64,000 nucleotides of DNA from Gambelia wislizenii (GCA_030847615.1 JAUMIR010000015.1:6403501-6467500), one strand, 5' to 3'. Counted from the first letter of the stretch, positions 10,266-22,683 are shown. Made by a program: numbers and translations. Notes: generated by a model not told the origin, from the letters alone.

Positions 10266-11051
10266 TCATTTCTTGCAGTAGACTTCATAGGTCCCTGATG
10301 TGGAACATGAACCTTCACTTTTAGTTGAACGAGTGGTGCATGGGTTGGAGTATGGAATGCCACATCTCCTTGCACATGCTAGTATTGCCTGTGGCACACG
10401 AGGGGCCATGCCTTTCCCACTGGCACAGCAATCATAGCATTTGGTGGTGGATGGGAATGTAATGTCACATTTTGTGGGACATTGGATTGTACTACAGTAT
10501 TCTTTCACAAATGAACTGGCAAAAGCAAGGCAGGAGGGACCCTGGGAGACAGAAACACAAGGAAGTGGAGGTGGTATTGTACAGGAAGACTTATTGGCAG
10601 AGAAACAGGGGTCTTGGCACATGGAAACACATGAGATGAGGGATGGAGTTCCACAAACAGGACTGTTAAGGGGCTTGGGTATGGTGACACATGACTTTGT
10701 GCACAGGTTTGCGATTGGTGCCATGGAATCTGATGGGCACTGGGGACCATTTACAATACCAGACATATCCACACATTTTTGAGGGGAACTATCAACACAT
10801 GAGGTTGCATGTGGCATCTTGACTACAGGATCACATGAATCCCCACATTTTGCAGCAGATATCTCTGTGTATGAGTCTGGGATTGGCATAAAGTCAGAAC
10901 CACATTGGGGTTTACATACAGCAGTGCACGAATCCAAGTACTTAGGTGTGCATGTTTCTGCACATGATTTCACACATGGAGTTGAACAGGCACCTGCAAA
11001 CTTTGTTGGAAAGATGGGAAGAGGAAGGCAGAGCTGTTGGCATAGGAACAT
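10266..11051 (-). CDS. Gene A: cysteine-rich EDC-like protein, 261 aa
   Basis: Predicted structural protein of cornified epidermis. A single open exon encodes 261 residues, 34 of them cysteine (13%), spaced mostly as pairs three residues apart (CSTPC, CVKSC, CQDPC), with Pro, Ser and Thr between. There is no signal peptide, enzyme motif or transmembrane segment. The N-terminus MFLCQQLCLPLPI lines up with MSYQCKQPCLPPPI of gene B, and AAKCGDSCDP with AAKCVDPCST, so the two look like paralogues. I use the ATG at 11051; the frame is open to 11072, but that first codon is GTG and begins exactly at the exon border. A pyrimidine-rich acceptor (CTTTTTAATCTTTAG) ends at 11073, the usual two-exon EDC layout. 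Unlike B and C it is on the minus strand and has few tandem repeats. Being intact across 261 codons argues for a functional gene. Which named EDC gene it corresponds to is not known. Confidence 0.8.
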   Translation of the reverse strand: MFLCQQLCLPLPIFPTKFAGACSTPCVKSCAETCTPKYLDSCTAVCKPQCGSDFMPIPDSYTEISAAKCGDSCDPVVKMPHATSCVDSSPQKCVDMSGIVNGPQCPSDSMAPIANLCTKSCVTIPKPLNSPVCGTPSLISCVSMCQDPCFSANKSSCTIPPPLPCVSVSQGPSCLAFASSFVKEYCSTIQCPTKCDITFPSTTKCYDCCASGKGMAPRVPQAILACARRCGIPYSNPCTTRSTKSEGSCSTSGTYEVYCKK

Positions 11052-11087
11052 CCTATGGGGCCCCAGTTCCACCTAAAGATTAAAAAG
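11052..11087 (-). promoter_or_regulatory. Splice acceptor and 5'UTR of gene A exon 2
   Basis: On the minus strand the sequence CTTTTTAATCTTTAG ends at 11073 and is followed by 21 nt of untranslated exon before the ATG at 11051. No donor or exon 1 could be assigned with confidence upstream. Confidence 0.7.
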
Positions 11088-11208
11088 AGAAGATTGAATT
11101 CAGAAGTAGTGTCAGTGCAGTTGGAGGTCTATCCCAGAAAATGCAGTTGATTTTACTTTCCTTCAAAACTAGTCCTGATTCTTATGCTGATTTTATATTG
11201 CGCTGTCA

Positions 11209-11551
11209 TAAGACAAGAGGTGATATGATAAACATCTTTCAATATCTGATGGGATGCCATGTAGAAAATGGAGTGAGTTTGTTTTCTGCTGCTCTGGAGA
11301 CTAGGACATGAGCCAATGGATTCAAATTACAAGAAAAGAGATTCCATCTAAACATTCCGAAGAACTTCTTTACCTTAAGAGCTGTTCGACACTGTGATAG
11401 ACTGCCTCCGAAGATGGTGGACTCTCCTTTGAAGGTCTGTATGTAGAGATTGGATGACCATCTTTTGGAAGTGCTTTAGCTGTGTATTCCTGGAAGGCTG
11501 GGCTCTTGACCAGACAAATTTTTGGGATCCCTTTCAGCTCTATGATACTAC
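11209..11551 (+). mobile_element. Old CR1 3'-end fragment
   Basis: Diverged CR1: AGAGGTGATATGATAAACAT, TTTTCTGCTGCTCTGGAGAC, AGATTCCATCTAAACATTC and the end TTTCAGCTCTATGATAC. It lies just upstream of gene A's coding exon, in opposite orientation, presumably inside its intron. Confidence 0.8.
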
Positions 11552-14500
11552 AAGGACCTTTCTCTAACTGTGGGACTGGAAACTGAGGGTACATCTTCAT
11601 GGGTGGTGTTCACCTTAAAGGAGCTTGTATGTCAAGGGACGTTGGGGCCAGATAAGCCTCAGTGGTGTCTTGGTCACAGCTTGGAGAAGTTACTTTCTTT
11701 GATCATGACTCCTCGAATCCCCCACACTGTGCCACATGGGAAAATTCTGGCTGTTGTGATCCAGAAAGTAACTTTTGCTGCTGTGACCCTGGTTGGTGCA
11801 GGGTTGGGGGGATGAATCCAGTCAATGGAGATTATCAGATGTTAAAAATATCCCAGGACAGGGATGACAGGAGATTGCTAAAAGGCTTATCTTTTAGATG
11901 ACGACGTCCCTGTCCTAGGATGCTCCCGTTCTGCTCCTATTCCTCCCCCACTTCCTCTTATTCACAGAAAAATCCATGAATAAGAGGCCCATTCCATCAT
12001 CCTAACAGAATGATGGGTGAGTGAACAGGAGCCCTGTTCTGCTTCCAGGGCAACAAATGGATATGAGATCTCCAGGAGGTGCCTGCTGGACACTTCTGGG
12101 TGCGATCGGGATGACAAGTTAAACACCCCCCCCCCTCACTGGGTAGCTTTTATTTTTTTAAAACATGTTTCTGTAGTTGGTTTGCAGTTTTGACAGCTGG
12201 GAGGGGGTGTTTTTAAATTTGCCACCCAACTGTTCTCTTGTGAGACTGGCTGGGATTTCAGTTCCCAGTCGTAAAAGCAGCCTTACGATGGCTGCATTTA
12301 TGACCAGGCAGCAAAGGGAGGGGGAGCCCATTCCTGTCACGGAATGAAGGTAGGTGTGTGAAACTTTTTTCTTTATTTTGCAGCAGGAAAGGGAGTGTGG
12401 AGGTGGTGGGGTAGTGGGACAGAAATGGACTGTAAGGGTCCATCTGATAATATATCTCTTTTGTGTGTTTTGTTTTCTTAAGTCAGTTGCATCCTGCTTG
12501 GTCAATAAAGTACAAACTTTCAGCATAACATTGATTTCAAAACACCACGTATGGTTTGGTTAATGAGGGAGATGTAATTTAGACTGTGTGGCAACATTCA
12601 GAGAAGGATGGTACTAACCACCACCACCCTAACTTCAATCCATTTTCTATATCTACCAATATCTCACAGTGGTGTCCAGTTGACAGCAAAGTTTCTATCT
12701 GTACATTCATTGGAGAGATCAGATAATTTCTTATATGCCAAGGATGTGCAACGTATAACAGTCCTGGAGCTAACTTTTGGCTCTGAGGACATCCTGTAGG
12801 CTGCACCAGGGAAGGAGGTGCCTTTTTTAAAAAAGGAAGTGGCTAGAAGTCTACTTACAGTATCCTTTCATTCAGTGTTTCAGGAACCTGTCATGCATTT
12901 AAAGACAAAACCACCCCTGAGGTGAGATCTTGGATCAAGTGGTCCACACGTTTGTGCCCTCCTCCTGCCTTGGCAGCTGTCAAGACCCAGGGAGCTCCTC
13001 CTCCTGGTGTTTATTGGCCCCACTAAAGAGGAAGAAAGGGAGGTAACCCAGGTAATGAAGAAGCAGCTGTAAAGAAAAAAGAAATGAGAGTGCATTCCTA
13101 GATGAAGCATGCCCTTGTTTCTCTTCCTTTCATAGCCAAGATCAGACATTTCATTGTTTTCCTGACCTGCCTTGCTTCCCCCTCCCCCTTGTTGATAATA
13201 TTTGACAACTGGAGTGCTCCTCCTAGGGCTTGGCAGCTGTTGAATGGTGGGGGACCAAAGGGGCTTGAGAATAGCTCCTTCCACAACATATCAAACAAAA
13301 CATGCACACAGAACCTAGAGTTACAGATGCCTGTGTCACTAATAGGATTTTGGCCAGGTTTGGGGAAAATGCATTTTCCTTTTTTTTTTTGCATTGGTGG
13401 CATAAAAGGTCTTCTAGGTGACCTAAACTGCAAAAATGGTCTGTGGGATGCCCCTGGCATTTGATTTCAGAAAGAGCAAAGTCCTCAAGAATCCCTTCTC
13501 TGAGTCAGTCACATTCTCTCTCAGCCTAGTGTACCTTGGAGGCATTATTGTGAGGATAACCCCACCAGAAGCCTGCAACCTTCAGTTCCTTGGAAGAAAG
13601 GCAGCCTCTGATCACAGAAAGGGAATAAAACAGAGGAGATTTGATCATGAGTTCTCCAGAGCAGCCAGACTGAGCAGCCCAGGCCAAAGCAATGAGCGAT
13701 GACTGAGAACACCCTTCTGTAGCTTGCTAGTTGCTCTGCTTTCCTTAATCCCAGGGGCTGGACCACACATTAACCAGAGTGAGTTGGATAGATTCCCAAC
13801 CAGTTCTAAAAGCCTTCAGGGGGAAGACTATGATGGATCTATCTGTATACCAATTTCGTTCTTAATGCCCTTCCCAACTGCATTCCTCCAGCAAATATTC
13901 TGCCAAGAAGGAATCAGAGTACTAGCCTCTGCCCTCTTTGTTTTGAAATTTAAACCTCTGACATTGGTTTTTAACCAAGGATATTCTGAACCAGCTTTCT
14001 GCTTTATGGGTCAATTAACTTCTGACAATGCAAGTCTGTGCACTCCTACTTAGAAGTAAGACTCATCAGAGTTTATAGGATTTATTCCCAGGGAAGCATT
14101 TGTATAGATTCAGCAGCACTGCATGGTGGTTCCATGTCAGTGGGGCAAAGACTCCACTCCAGCTATTAGCTTGAACTTTAAAGGAACTATGCAGGGTGCC
14201 AAACCCTATGCCAAAACTTTAAAGTTCAGCATTTTGGACAGCCCTTTAATGCTCCAACAAAAACCTGGAGTATATTCACCACATCTCTGACACAGAAGGC
14301 ACCAGCCAACAGTGGGATCCAGAGTTTGAAAAATTGCCTTATTTGTAGCCCCCAAAAGTAACATTTTCAAGCTCTGATAGGATTACACATTCTAGGAAAG
14401 TGGCACATCATGCCTGTAACTGTCTGTTTCTCTGCTTCTCTTTCTCTTTGAATGTGGGAAGCATTTAAACATGCAGCCCCTCACCTCTGGTCCCTGGTTT

Positions 14501-14741
14501 TGTTTTTTGTTTTGGTGAGAACAAGGGAGACAGGGCCTTCTCGGTGGTGGCTCCCATACATTAGAACTCCTGCCCAAGGGAGGCCAGTAAAGCTCTCTCC
14601 TTGCTCTCCTTCTGCTGCCAAGTTAAAACATTCTTGTGTCATCAGGCTTTAAGAAACTGAATGGGAGGGTTTTTAATGATGTCGTCTGCTGTTTTATGGT
14701 TTGTATAGTCTAATAATACATTTTCATGTTTTTAATTATAT
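11552..14741. other. 3.2-kb stretch without recognised genes
   Basis: I find no convincing gene. Near 11660-11820 a short frame is rich in Cys (SGCCDPESNFCCCDPGWC) but has no splice or start context and no relation to genes A-C. A C run is at 12127-12136 and T runs lie near 12144 and 13381. Around 14500-14640 a fragment resembles the old repeat at 19440-19680 (GGCCTTCTCGGTGGTGGCTC). If gene A's exon 1 lies far upstream, this may be its intron. Confidence 0.45.
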
Positions 14742-15340
14742 CATAGAATCATAGAATTGCAGAGTTGGAAGAGACCACGAGGGCCATCCAGTCCAACCCC
14801 ATTCTGCCACGCAGGAAATCACGATCAAAGCATCCCCGACAGATGGCCATCCAGCCTCTGTTTAAAGACCTCCAAGGAAGGAGACCCCACCACGCTCCAA
14901 GGGAGTGTGTTCCATTGCCGAACAGCTCTTACTGTCAGAAAATTCCTCCTAATGTTGAGGTGGAATCTCTGTTCCTGGAGCTTGCATCCATTGTTCCATG
15001 TTCCAGTCTCTGGAGCAGCAGAAAACAAGCTTGCTCCATCCTCAATAGGACACCCCTTCAAATACTTAAAACAGGGCTATCATATCACCCCTTAACCATC
15101 TTTTTTCCAGGCTAAACATACCCAGCTCCCTAAGTCTCTCCTCATAAGGCATCGTTTCCAGACCTTTCACCATTTTAGTCACCCTTCTCAGGACACGCTC
15201 CAATTTGTCCATATCCTTTTTGAATTGTGGTGCCCAGAACTGGACACAGTATTCTAAGTGAGGTCTGACCAAGGCAGAATAGAGTGGCACTATGACTTCC
15301 CTTGATCTGGACACTATACTTCTATTGATGCAGCCCACAA
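14742..15340 (-). mobile_element. CR1 LINE 3' fragment
   Basis: Begins at the left with the reversed tail ATCATAGAATCATAGAATTG and reads on the minus strand through [15 protein letters not shown] and [20 protein letters not shown]. It is truncated at the codons for [14 protein letters not shown]. Several indels break the frame. Confidence 0.9.
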
Positions 15341-15446
15341 TAAATTGTTCATTGAAGTTATTGAAGTTTGTGTATAGTTTTTTAATCTGTGTTGTTTTTA
15401 AATATGTTGCAAGCTGCCTTGACTCCCATTATTGGGAGAAAAGTGG

Positions 15447-15474
15447 AATAATAATAATAATAATAATAATAATA
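15447..15474. repeat. (AAT)n microsatellite
   Basis: About nine AAT units ending in AAACACAAAA, directly after a possible LINE tail (TTGGGAGAAAAGTGGAATAA). Confidence 0.9.
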
Positions 15475-16280
15475 AACACAAAAAGACTACTTCTACACTA
15501 AATACACTGGGTTTTGCACAAACGTGGTCTTTTTTGCTTAATGAAACTCAGGGATATTTTGCACAAAAATCCAAGGTGTTGTGGGGTTTCTTTTGCATGC
15601 ATGATTTTTTTTTGTTGCAAAAATGTCCCAAAATATGAAGAAGAATCAAAAATCCCAGTGAAAAAATGTGCAAAACATCCTTAGTCTCATAGAGTGGGGA
15701 GAAAACATTTTACATGCTTTGTTCTTCCATGTGAGAGCAAAACCAATGAAGATTCACAGCCCTGCTATACAGTAGCGGTAGGCAACCTGGTGTAGGCCTT
15801 TAAGTGTTTTGGTACATCAGTCCCTCTCACTGCTCACCATTCAGTGATGCTGCCTGGGACTGATGGGAATTCTAGTCTGACAACATCTGGAGTGACACAT
15901 GTCATCTACTTCTTAACTGATTAATTAATCTTGCTGTTCCTTGGTCACTCCTGCCTTGCCTGTTGCATGAAATAGAAAGCAGAATAGATTTTATAGGCCT
16001 CTTGCTCTTCTGTTGAACTGTGTTATCTTCCATGGCTATCATCCTACTAGTGAACTACATAGATAGTAAATTTATCTTACGTCTGTGTAATTCACTTTTT
16101 TGGGTCACTGCAGAGATTGGAATCCTCTATGGCCCTCACTCAACATCCAACTGGTCCTGTAAACCCAGCCTTTTCATGCTGCCCATCTCCAACACAGCCA
16201 TACTGTGGCTTCTGTTGGGATGTTTGAGAAATATCTGGCTGTGTCCCTATAGCTGGATGCACAAGAATGACATCACCCTC
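15475..16280. other. Non-coding stretch
   Basis: Around 15510-15670 it has TTTTGCACAAAAATCC-like words that recall the palindromic repeat family at 55540 and 62130. Otherwise nothing recognised. Confidence 0.35.
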
Positions 16281-16283
16281 AAA

Positions 16284-16600
16284 GAAAGGGATGGGCATCT
16301 GTGTGGGCTCCAGGGGTCATTTTCACTCCCCATTGCTTCCTTGTCACCCTTTTGAGAGGGACCACAGAGAAAAATGAAGGCATTTGGAGGTAGTTTGGGG
16401 TTCTGGTGTGTTTGTGGGGGTTGGCAGCAGTATTTTTGCATGCTTTTGTATATTGGGGGGGGGGATCTGTATGGGTTGAGGACAAAAGGATGGTGCCAAA
16501 TCACAACATTAAAAAAAGAGAGAGAGAATTGGGGATACTGACAGGGCTTCCAGGGCAACCAAAGTGGGGTCCAGGGGCCACATTATGCTGAACCCTGATC
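16284..16600. repeat. Dispersed repeat, partner of 62745-63110
   Basis: Shares in order GATGGGCATCTGTGTGG, CACAGAGAAAAATG and a G-rich centre with the sequence in the gene C intron (GATGGGCAACTGTGTGG, TACAGAGAAAAATGG). Both copies are diverged. No coding content; class unknown. Confidence 0.45.
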
Positions 16601-19430
16601 CAGGGAATCCAGAGGACCTCTGGGAGATCCTGGAGAATGCCTTCCTCATTGTGCACCTGGCAATAGCAGGGGTGGCCAAATGCACTTGTGATACTTGAGG
16701 TGATACAATAACACTTCTGTTGGTCATTTTGGCCAAATTTTGGCTTTTCTTTTTGGTTTGGATCTTTTGGAGAGAGATTTCGGGGCTCTGGAGTTGTTAG
16801 GAGAAACAAAGCATCAGATTTTAAGAATATTTTGGCAGCTTTTGGGCTGTTTTCAGAGAAAAAAATCAATCCCAAATTGCTCCCCAAATTAATGTTGGTG
16901 GTTCTGGGGGCTTTGGGGGATTATGGGGCCAAAATAAGAGGTCCTGTTTAGCCTGAAAGCTGCACTTTGCCCACCCCTGGGCTTTAGGGACATAGCCAGA
17001 TGCTTCTTAAACATTACCACTCTCCACTGGCCACTAGATAGCCGTGCCAGGGTGGGCAACTTGCAACAGTTCATGGATAGGAAACAAGGCTTATCTACAT
17101 CAGCCAGGATTCTGCTGGCACAGCCGAGCTCCAGATCTGGCCCATTCTGCCCCTGTTACCTGGAGAAAATGGCCTGGCTTACAAAGAGGAACGCCAGCCC
17201 ATGGCTGCAGCCACCGCTGCTGCCATTTTCACTGCTGATGCTGGTGCAGAACCCGGGGGGGGGGCACAACATGTGACTGAAGGCTCTATGCATGTGAACA
17301 GCCTTGGCAACATGCTGAGGGACCTCTGCCTGGCTTCTGGGAGAGTCACGGAACTGGTGGCGGCAGTGAGGGACAGAGTCCTGTCTTGGTGGTACCAGCT
17401 TAAACAGGGTATTTTCTTATTGCAGTTTTGCAGGATTTACCCCAGCGTGCCCCTGTTCCAGCCCCATATTGGTGGTGAGGACTGCCCAGGGGCAGATCAG
17501 GCCTAGGGTCCTGCATTGTATGGACTGCAGGGGTCTGGAACAGGGCAAACTGGGGTATGTAGCCCATGTAGATAAGCCCAGAGACATGGCATAGTTCTGC
17601 CTGCAGAACTTTTATGCTACATCTTCACAATGCAGCCCCATTATTTCCAGCCATGCTAAACTCTCCTTCCAGGCTTCAGTTGGGACTGGCTTCACCTGTT
17701 TTGCTTCATGCCTCACCCTCTGTCAGTTCTTCTGGGCATCATGCTTTGTCTTTTGTTGTCTCCTTGAGTTTGTGCCTTGTCTTATGCCTTCTCTTTCCTT
17801 GCAGGCCTATTAAGCCTCCACCCTGACCACTAATCCAGAAAATAGTTGTATAAAATTAGGGCATGGAAAACACAAGTGTTAATGGATACAAGAGAGTCAC
17901 ATTAACATGTAGGTGGAATGGTTTTCTAAGAACTAGCAAACTACCTGATCCTTTATAGAATTACTCTCACAGCCAAAAACATTTCACCCAGTGGCAATGA
18001 TTTCTTTTCACTCAGAATCCCTCATTGGAATAACATGGAGCAAGAGGGGAAATGTTGGGATGCTGAGCGATCAGCTCCATTGGGTTTCTTCTCTTTCACA
18101 ACATACAATCTATCCTTAGCCATTAAGTCTGGCTGCAGCAAAGGAAGATATTATGGGAAGCAGATACCATAACATCCTCTCAGCTGAAACCATTTCCATT
18201 TGTCTTCCTGTAGTGGCACTATGTTCCCCTTCATGGCTGAGCCTTTTAACTTTGAGAATAAGTGCTTAAGCATTCTTCTTTTCCTTTACCCTCTTCACTT
18301 CTTTTTCCTCTTGTGACTTGACTTTTAGGTTGTAAGTTGTTTTGCTAATTACTCATCCTGTGTAATCCTGTGGGAGCTTTTTTGTTTTGTTTTGTTAGAA
18401 AAGGTAGTTAAATAATCATTAAACCTGCCAGGAAAGAGGGATTACAATCATTGCCATCACTTTTAATCACAAGGTTGATCAAATGAATTTTCTATTTCTT
18501 AAGTAAGAGCAGGAAGTTTCTGCAGACTGTACAAACAGGTCACTGATAAAAACATCCAGGCACCAAAACTTAGATTGTTCCTCCAAACAGCATGTAGCCG
18601 ATCTCCCTTTCAGAGTGTGCAAACTTACATTTTAAAAGTAATATATCATGGAACTTGTTACAACCCACCTCACTCCAGGTGACTTTTTAACAGTTAACAT
18701 TAGAATATTCAGCAACTTGTTACATTTTTTTCACTACCTATTAATTCCACATTACTTTCAAACTCTGCCCCCTATTAATGGAGAAAATTTTCAGAATTCT
18801 TTTACAAGATACATTGAGGGGAAAAAAAGACTTTGAAACTTACCTGCCTTTCTGAGGGAAACAAGTAGGTTATGTGGCCACAGAAGGACTTGGGAGTATT
18901 AAAGAGCAACATTGTCACATGGGGTTACTCATAAAGGACATTCTCTGGGGATGAGGCATCTCTGGGGGATAGGAAACATGTAGTTATGGAGTCAAATAAC
19001 ATCACTCTAGATAGTCAGCTCCTAATTTCCTTCCAACCATCCATATTCCCTAAGGAATCCTTCTTAATCTGATGGGGTGTGTGATGGAATTTTGGCTTCT
19101 TCCACCTGTTGGCCTGGGCTGGAGGCTAGAAAAGTACCTCTCCCCCCTATTATGGTCCCCTAAGTCCCCAAGCCCACTTGGCTGCTGTCCACGCTGATAA
19201 TTTTTTTACATAGTGCAAAAAGTAATGATTTGACATTTTGGCTGAGGCATACTTATTTTGAGGGTCTACATAGGAGGGCCTTTTGGGTGGTCAGCTATAA
19301 GCCATGGGATTCCTTCTTTTCCTGCTTTAAAACAGTAACATCACCAAGAATTTAACAATCTCAGTGGGAAGAATTTTCCTTTGCTGCTGGATTGTCATGC
19401 AGGCTATCTTCAGGTCCATCTCATTGGCCC
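16601..19430. other. 2.8-kb non-coding stretch
   Basis: No supported gene. It has a G run near 17250 and several short frames without domains or splice signals. A good-looking minus-strand splice donor (GGCAG then GTAAGTTT) is at 18843, but no TATA box lies at the distance seen for the other EDC promoters. Confidence 0.4.
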
Positions 19431-21200
19431 TTCTCTCTGTCCTTTATCATAGGTACATCTGGTGGGAACATGAGAGGCCTTTTTGGTGGCTGCTCCCAGG
19501 CTCTGGAGCTCCCTAATTAGACCAATGAGACTTGCTCCTTCTTACTGTCTTGTGGGTTATTTTGTCTGTCCCATTACCCTCACAGGTGATCTGGTGGGAA
19601 CACATGCAATGGGGCCTTCTCGCTGGCGGCTCTAAGGCTCTGGAACTCCCTTCCAAGACATGTTAGACTGGCACTCTTCATGCAGTCTCGTTGACCCTTC
19701 TCCCTGTACCATCATTTGCACAGGTACATCTATACTAGGAAAGATTCTAGAGCAGATCATTAAACAGACAGTCTGTAAGCTCTTAGAAAGGAATGCTGTG
19801 ATCACGAACCATCAACATGGGTTCTTGAAAAACAAGTCATGCCAGACTAATCTTATCTCTTTTATTGATAGTTACAAATTTGATAGATGAAGGGAATGCT
19901 GTGGACGCAGTGTATCTTGATTTCAGTAAGGCTTTTGACAAGGTTTTCCATGATATTCTTGCAAAAAAGTTAGTAACCTGTGGACTAGAGAATGCAACAG
20001 TTAGGTGGGTTTGTAATTGGTTGACTGACTGACCCCAAAGTGTAGTCACCAATGGCTCCTCTTCATTCTGGAGAGAAATGACCAGTGGGGTGCCACAGGA
20101 TCCTGTCCTGGGCCAGTTCTATTCAACATCTTTATCAATTACTTGGCTGAGGGAATAGAAGGCATGCTTATCACATTTGCAGATGACACCAAATTAGGAG
20201 GGGTAGGTAATACCCTAGAGGATAGGATCAGAATCCAAAATGACCTGAACAGATTAGAAAGCTGGGCCAAAACTAACAAAATGAATTTCAACAGGGAGAA
20301 ATGTAGGATACTAAACTTGGGCAGTAAAAATGAAATGCACAGATATAGGATGGCTTGATGGCAGTACACGTGAAAGGGATCTAGGAGTCTTAGTGGACTA
20401 CAAGCTGAACATGAGTCAGCAGTGTGATGTAGCAGCTAAAAGAGCCAATGCAATTCTAGGCTGCATTAATAGAAGTATAGTGTCTAGATCAAGGGAAGTA
20501 ATGGTGCCACTCTGTTCTGCTTTGGTCAGACTTCACCTGGAATACTGTGTCCAGTTCTGGGCAGCACAATTCAGGAAGGATACTGAGAAGCTGGAAGGTG
20601 TCCAGAGAAGGGCAACCAGGATGGTGGGAGGCCTGGAAGCCATTATGTCCTGTGAGGAGCGGCTTAGGGAACTGGGCATGTTTAGCCTGGGGAAGAGAAG
20701 GTTAAGAGATGACATGATAGCCATGTTTAAATATTTGAAGGGCTGTCACACTGGGGATGGAACAAGCTTGTTTTCTGCTGCTCCAGAGACTAGGACACAG
20801 AGCAATGGGTTCAAACTCCAGGAAAAGAGATTCCACCTAAACATTAGGAAGAACTTCCTGACAGTAAGAGCTGTTCAGCAGTGGAATACACTGCCTGGGA
20901 GTGTGGTGGAATCTCTTTCTTTGGAAGTTTTTAAGCAGAGGCTGGATGGCCATCTGTCAGGAATGCCAGGGGGTTGGACGGGATGGCCCTTGTGGTCTCT
21001 TCCAATTCTATGATTCTATGATTCTATGATCTGGTGGGAACATCAGAGAGGGCCTTCTTGGTGGTTGCTCCCGGGCCCTGAAACAACCTTTTCAGAGATG
21101 TTAGACCAGTGGTCTCCTTGCTATCCTTTCCTAGGCAGTTTAAGATATTTTGGTTTTGGCAGGCCTTTAACAACTAGCTGCTCTGAGGGAGAGGGGCTTT
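19431..21200 (+). mobile_element. Old LINE/SINE-like repeat split by CR1
   Basis: The phrase ATCTGGTGGGAACA recurs near 19455, 19587 and 21030, each followed by GGCCTTCTTGGTGG-like text and CTCTGGAACTCCCTTCC. The CR1 at 19733-21028 sits between GTACATCT and ATCTGGTGGGAAC, so the repeat was there first. A short conserved peptide is readable across copies (EKVFSVADPRLSNSLP at 44900). Family not identified. Confidence 0.5.
19733..21028 (+). mobile_element. CR1 LINE, RT C-terminal half and 3' end
   Basis: Encodes the RT from KILEQIIKQTVCKLLERNAV, through an intact FADDTKLGG catalytic box (near 20180), ESWAKTNKMNFNREKCRIL, to a 227-codon open stretch (20330-21013) with [15 protein letters not shown] and [20 protein letters not shown]. 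It ends in TCTATGATTCTATGATTCTA. A possible 4-bp target duplication ATCT flanks it. Confidence 0.9.
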
Positions 21201-21596
21201 CATGTGCTATGTCTCTTATATTTGTTCTTCCTTTTAATGGTTGTGCTTTTAACTGCTTTTAATGCTTTTGATAGTTTAATTATATGTTTAACTGTCTACC
21301 CCATCTGAAAAAGTCTTGCCATGAAAACCCTGGGGTAAGGTGACCGTAAGTCAAAGTTGGCTTGAAGTTGGCATGAAAACAGAGACAGCATGGTGCAGTG
21401 GTTTGAGGGCTGAGCTATCCTCACAATGCTCTTGGAGGTAGAAGAGGCTGTGAGACAGTGAGTGGTCAAAAGTCACCTGGGAGTCTGGTGGGGATTAGAA
21501 CTCCAGGCTCCCAAAATGAGTCCCATATCCACACCGGGACTCTTGGCTAGGCCCAACATGCAATCCATTTTTGAATGGCAAGTCAACATGTACAGG
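21201..21596. other. Non-coding, probable old SINE remnants
   Basis: Around 21385-21520, GGTTTGAGGGCTGAGC and GGGGATTAGAACTCCAGG look like the two promoter boxes of a degraded SINE. Nothing else recognised. Confidence 0.35.
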
Positions 21597-21832
21597 CAGT
21601 GTGGTATTTGTGTTTTGAGTGTTGGACTGGTTGGACCCCTGGAGAACTGGGTTCAAATTCCCACTTGGCCATGGAAACACACCAGGGGGCTGTGAGCAAG
21701 TCACACTCTCTAGGCCTCAGAGACAGGCAATGGCAAAAGCCTCTTTGAACAAATCTTGCCAAGAAAATTCCATGAGAGGTTTGCCTTATGGTTGCCATAA
21801 GTCAGGAACAACCTGAAGGCATACAACACTGC
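21597..21832 (+). mobile_element. Sauria-type SINE
   Basis: The best-preserved copy here: A-box region GAGTGTTGGACTGG, B box GGTTCAAATTCCC near 21651, GTGAGCAAGTCACACTC, TCTTGCCAAGAAAATTCCAT, then the Bov-B-like end GGTTGCCATAAGTCAGGAAC followed by GAAGGCATACAAC. Confidence 0.9.
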
Positions 21833-22683
21833 CAGCAATAACAATGCATCCCTGGTGAGGAGACACAACCCCAGTTCAAGCCTCACCCTTTGTTCATCAT
21901 AGACTTTCTTTTACTAGGTTAGAAAAGAAAGAATGCCTTTCCAAGGTGTTTCTCTGACTTACTTTAAAAACAGATATCATTCTTTCATATAGAATTCCTA
22001 CTTCACCTTTTCTTTTCAGGCCAGGCCTTGAGGACTGCAGACACCATGATTAAGCATGAGGAAACAAGATGGGCAAGATTACCTTTTTTTTTCCTAATGA
22101 AAGAGCCCAGCATACTCATTAAATCCAACTAATAGATGTAGGAATTCTTGACTCCTAGGTTACACCTGCTCTCTTAATGACTTGCCCTGTCTTTTGCTTT
22201 GTTAATGAGTTTGTTTATTTTGGTATAAACACTCACATTCCTATAAATCCTAAAGGAGGGAAATTTTGTGTAATGAATTAAAGGGATGGGGTAATAAAAT
22301 ATCTATTACTTATTTTACCTTGGTTCTGATGGTGTCCTAATCCATTCAAAGCTGCCTATTAATATTCCTTATAGTTTTCACATAAGAAGGCCTGCTATAC
22401 TGGGGAGAATGAGTGATTCAGTGGATGAGCCAGTGTGATGTAGTGAGTGGAGGGTGCATCCACCCTACACAAATTTATAGCAATTTGATAACACTTTAAC
22501 TGCCATGGCTGAATCCTATAGAATCCTGGGAACTTAGAATCCTCTAGACTACTCCCTTGAACCTCAGCATTAGAGTTCTCTGACAGCAAATGCTAAGTAC
22601 TTCATGAAATTAACAGATTACAAGATTGCATAGGATGGAGCCATGGCTTTGAAGGCCTAGATTGTTAGTCCTGACTTAAGTTT
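21833..22683. other. Non-coding stretch
   Basis: AT-rich. Around 22456-22600 the wording AATTTGATAACACTTTAACT and GAATCCTGGGAA recalls the palindromic MITEs near 34811 and 35220, so an old copy is possible. No gene. Confidence 0.35.

Noticed and set aside
11052..11072. Upstream GTG start for gene A (seven extra residues)
   Set aside because: The GTG sits exactly at the intron-exon border after TTTAG; the ATG at 11051 fits the two-exon layout.
11185..11200. Minus-strand ATATAAAAT as gene A's TATA box
   Set aside because: It is only about 115 bp before the acceptor and no good donor lies between; exon 1 of EDC genes is normally separated by a longer intron.
11662..11901. Short Cys-rich frame (GCCDPESNFCCCDPGWC)
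   Set aside because: No acceptor, no EDC-type start, no similarity to genes A-C; likely chance.
13098..13464. 120-codon frames on both strands
   Set aside because: Overlapping frames in non-repetitive DNA with no motif, splice signal or promoter.
14452..14652. Peptide resembling VRTRE...WW as a gene
   Set aside because: Same text recurs at 19440, 21050 and 44930; it is a fragment of an old repeat.
18836..18935. Minus-strand donor at 18843 as exon 1 of gene A
   Set aside because: The donor is good, but no TATA box lies 65-80 bp upstream as in the two other units; left unassigned.
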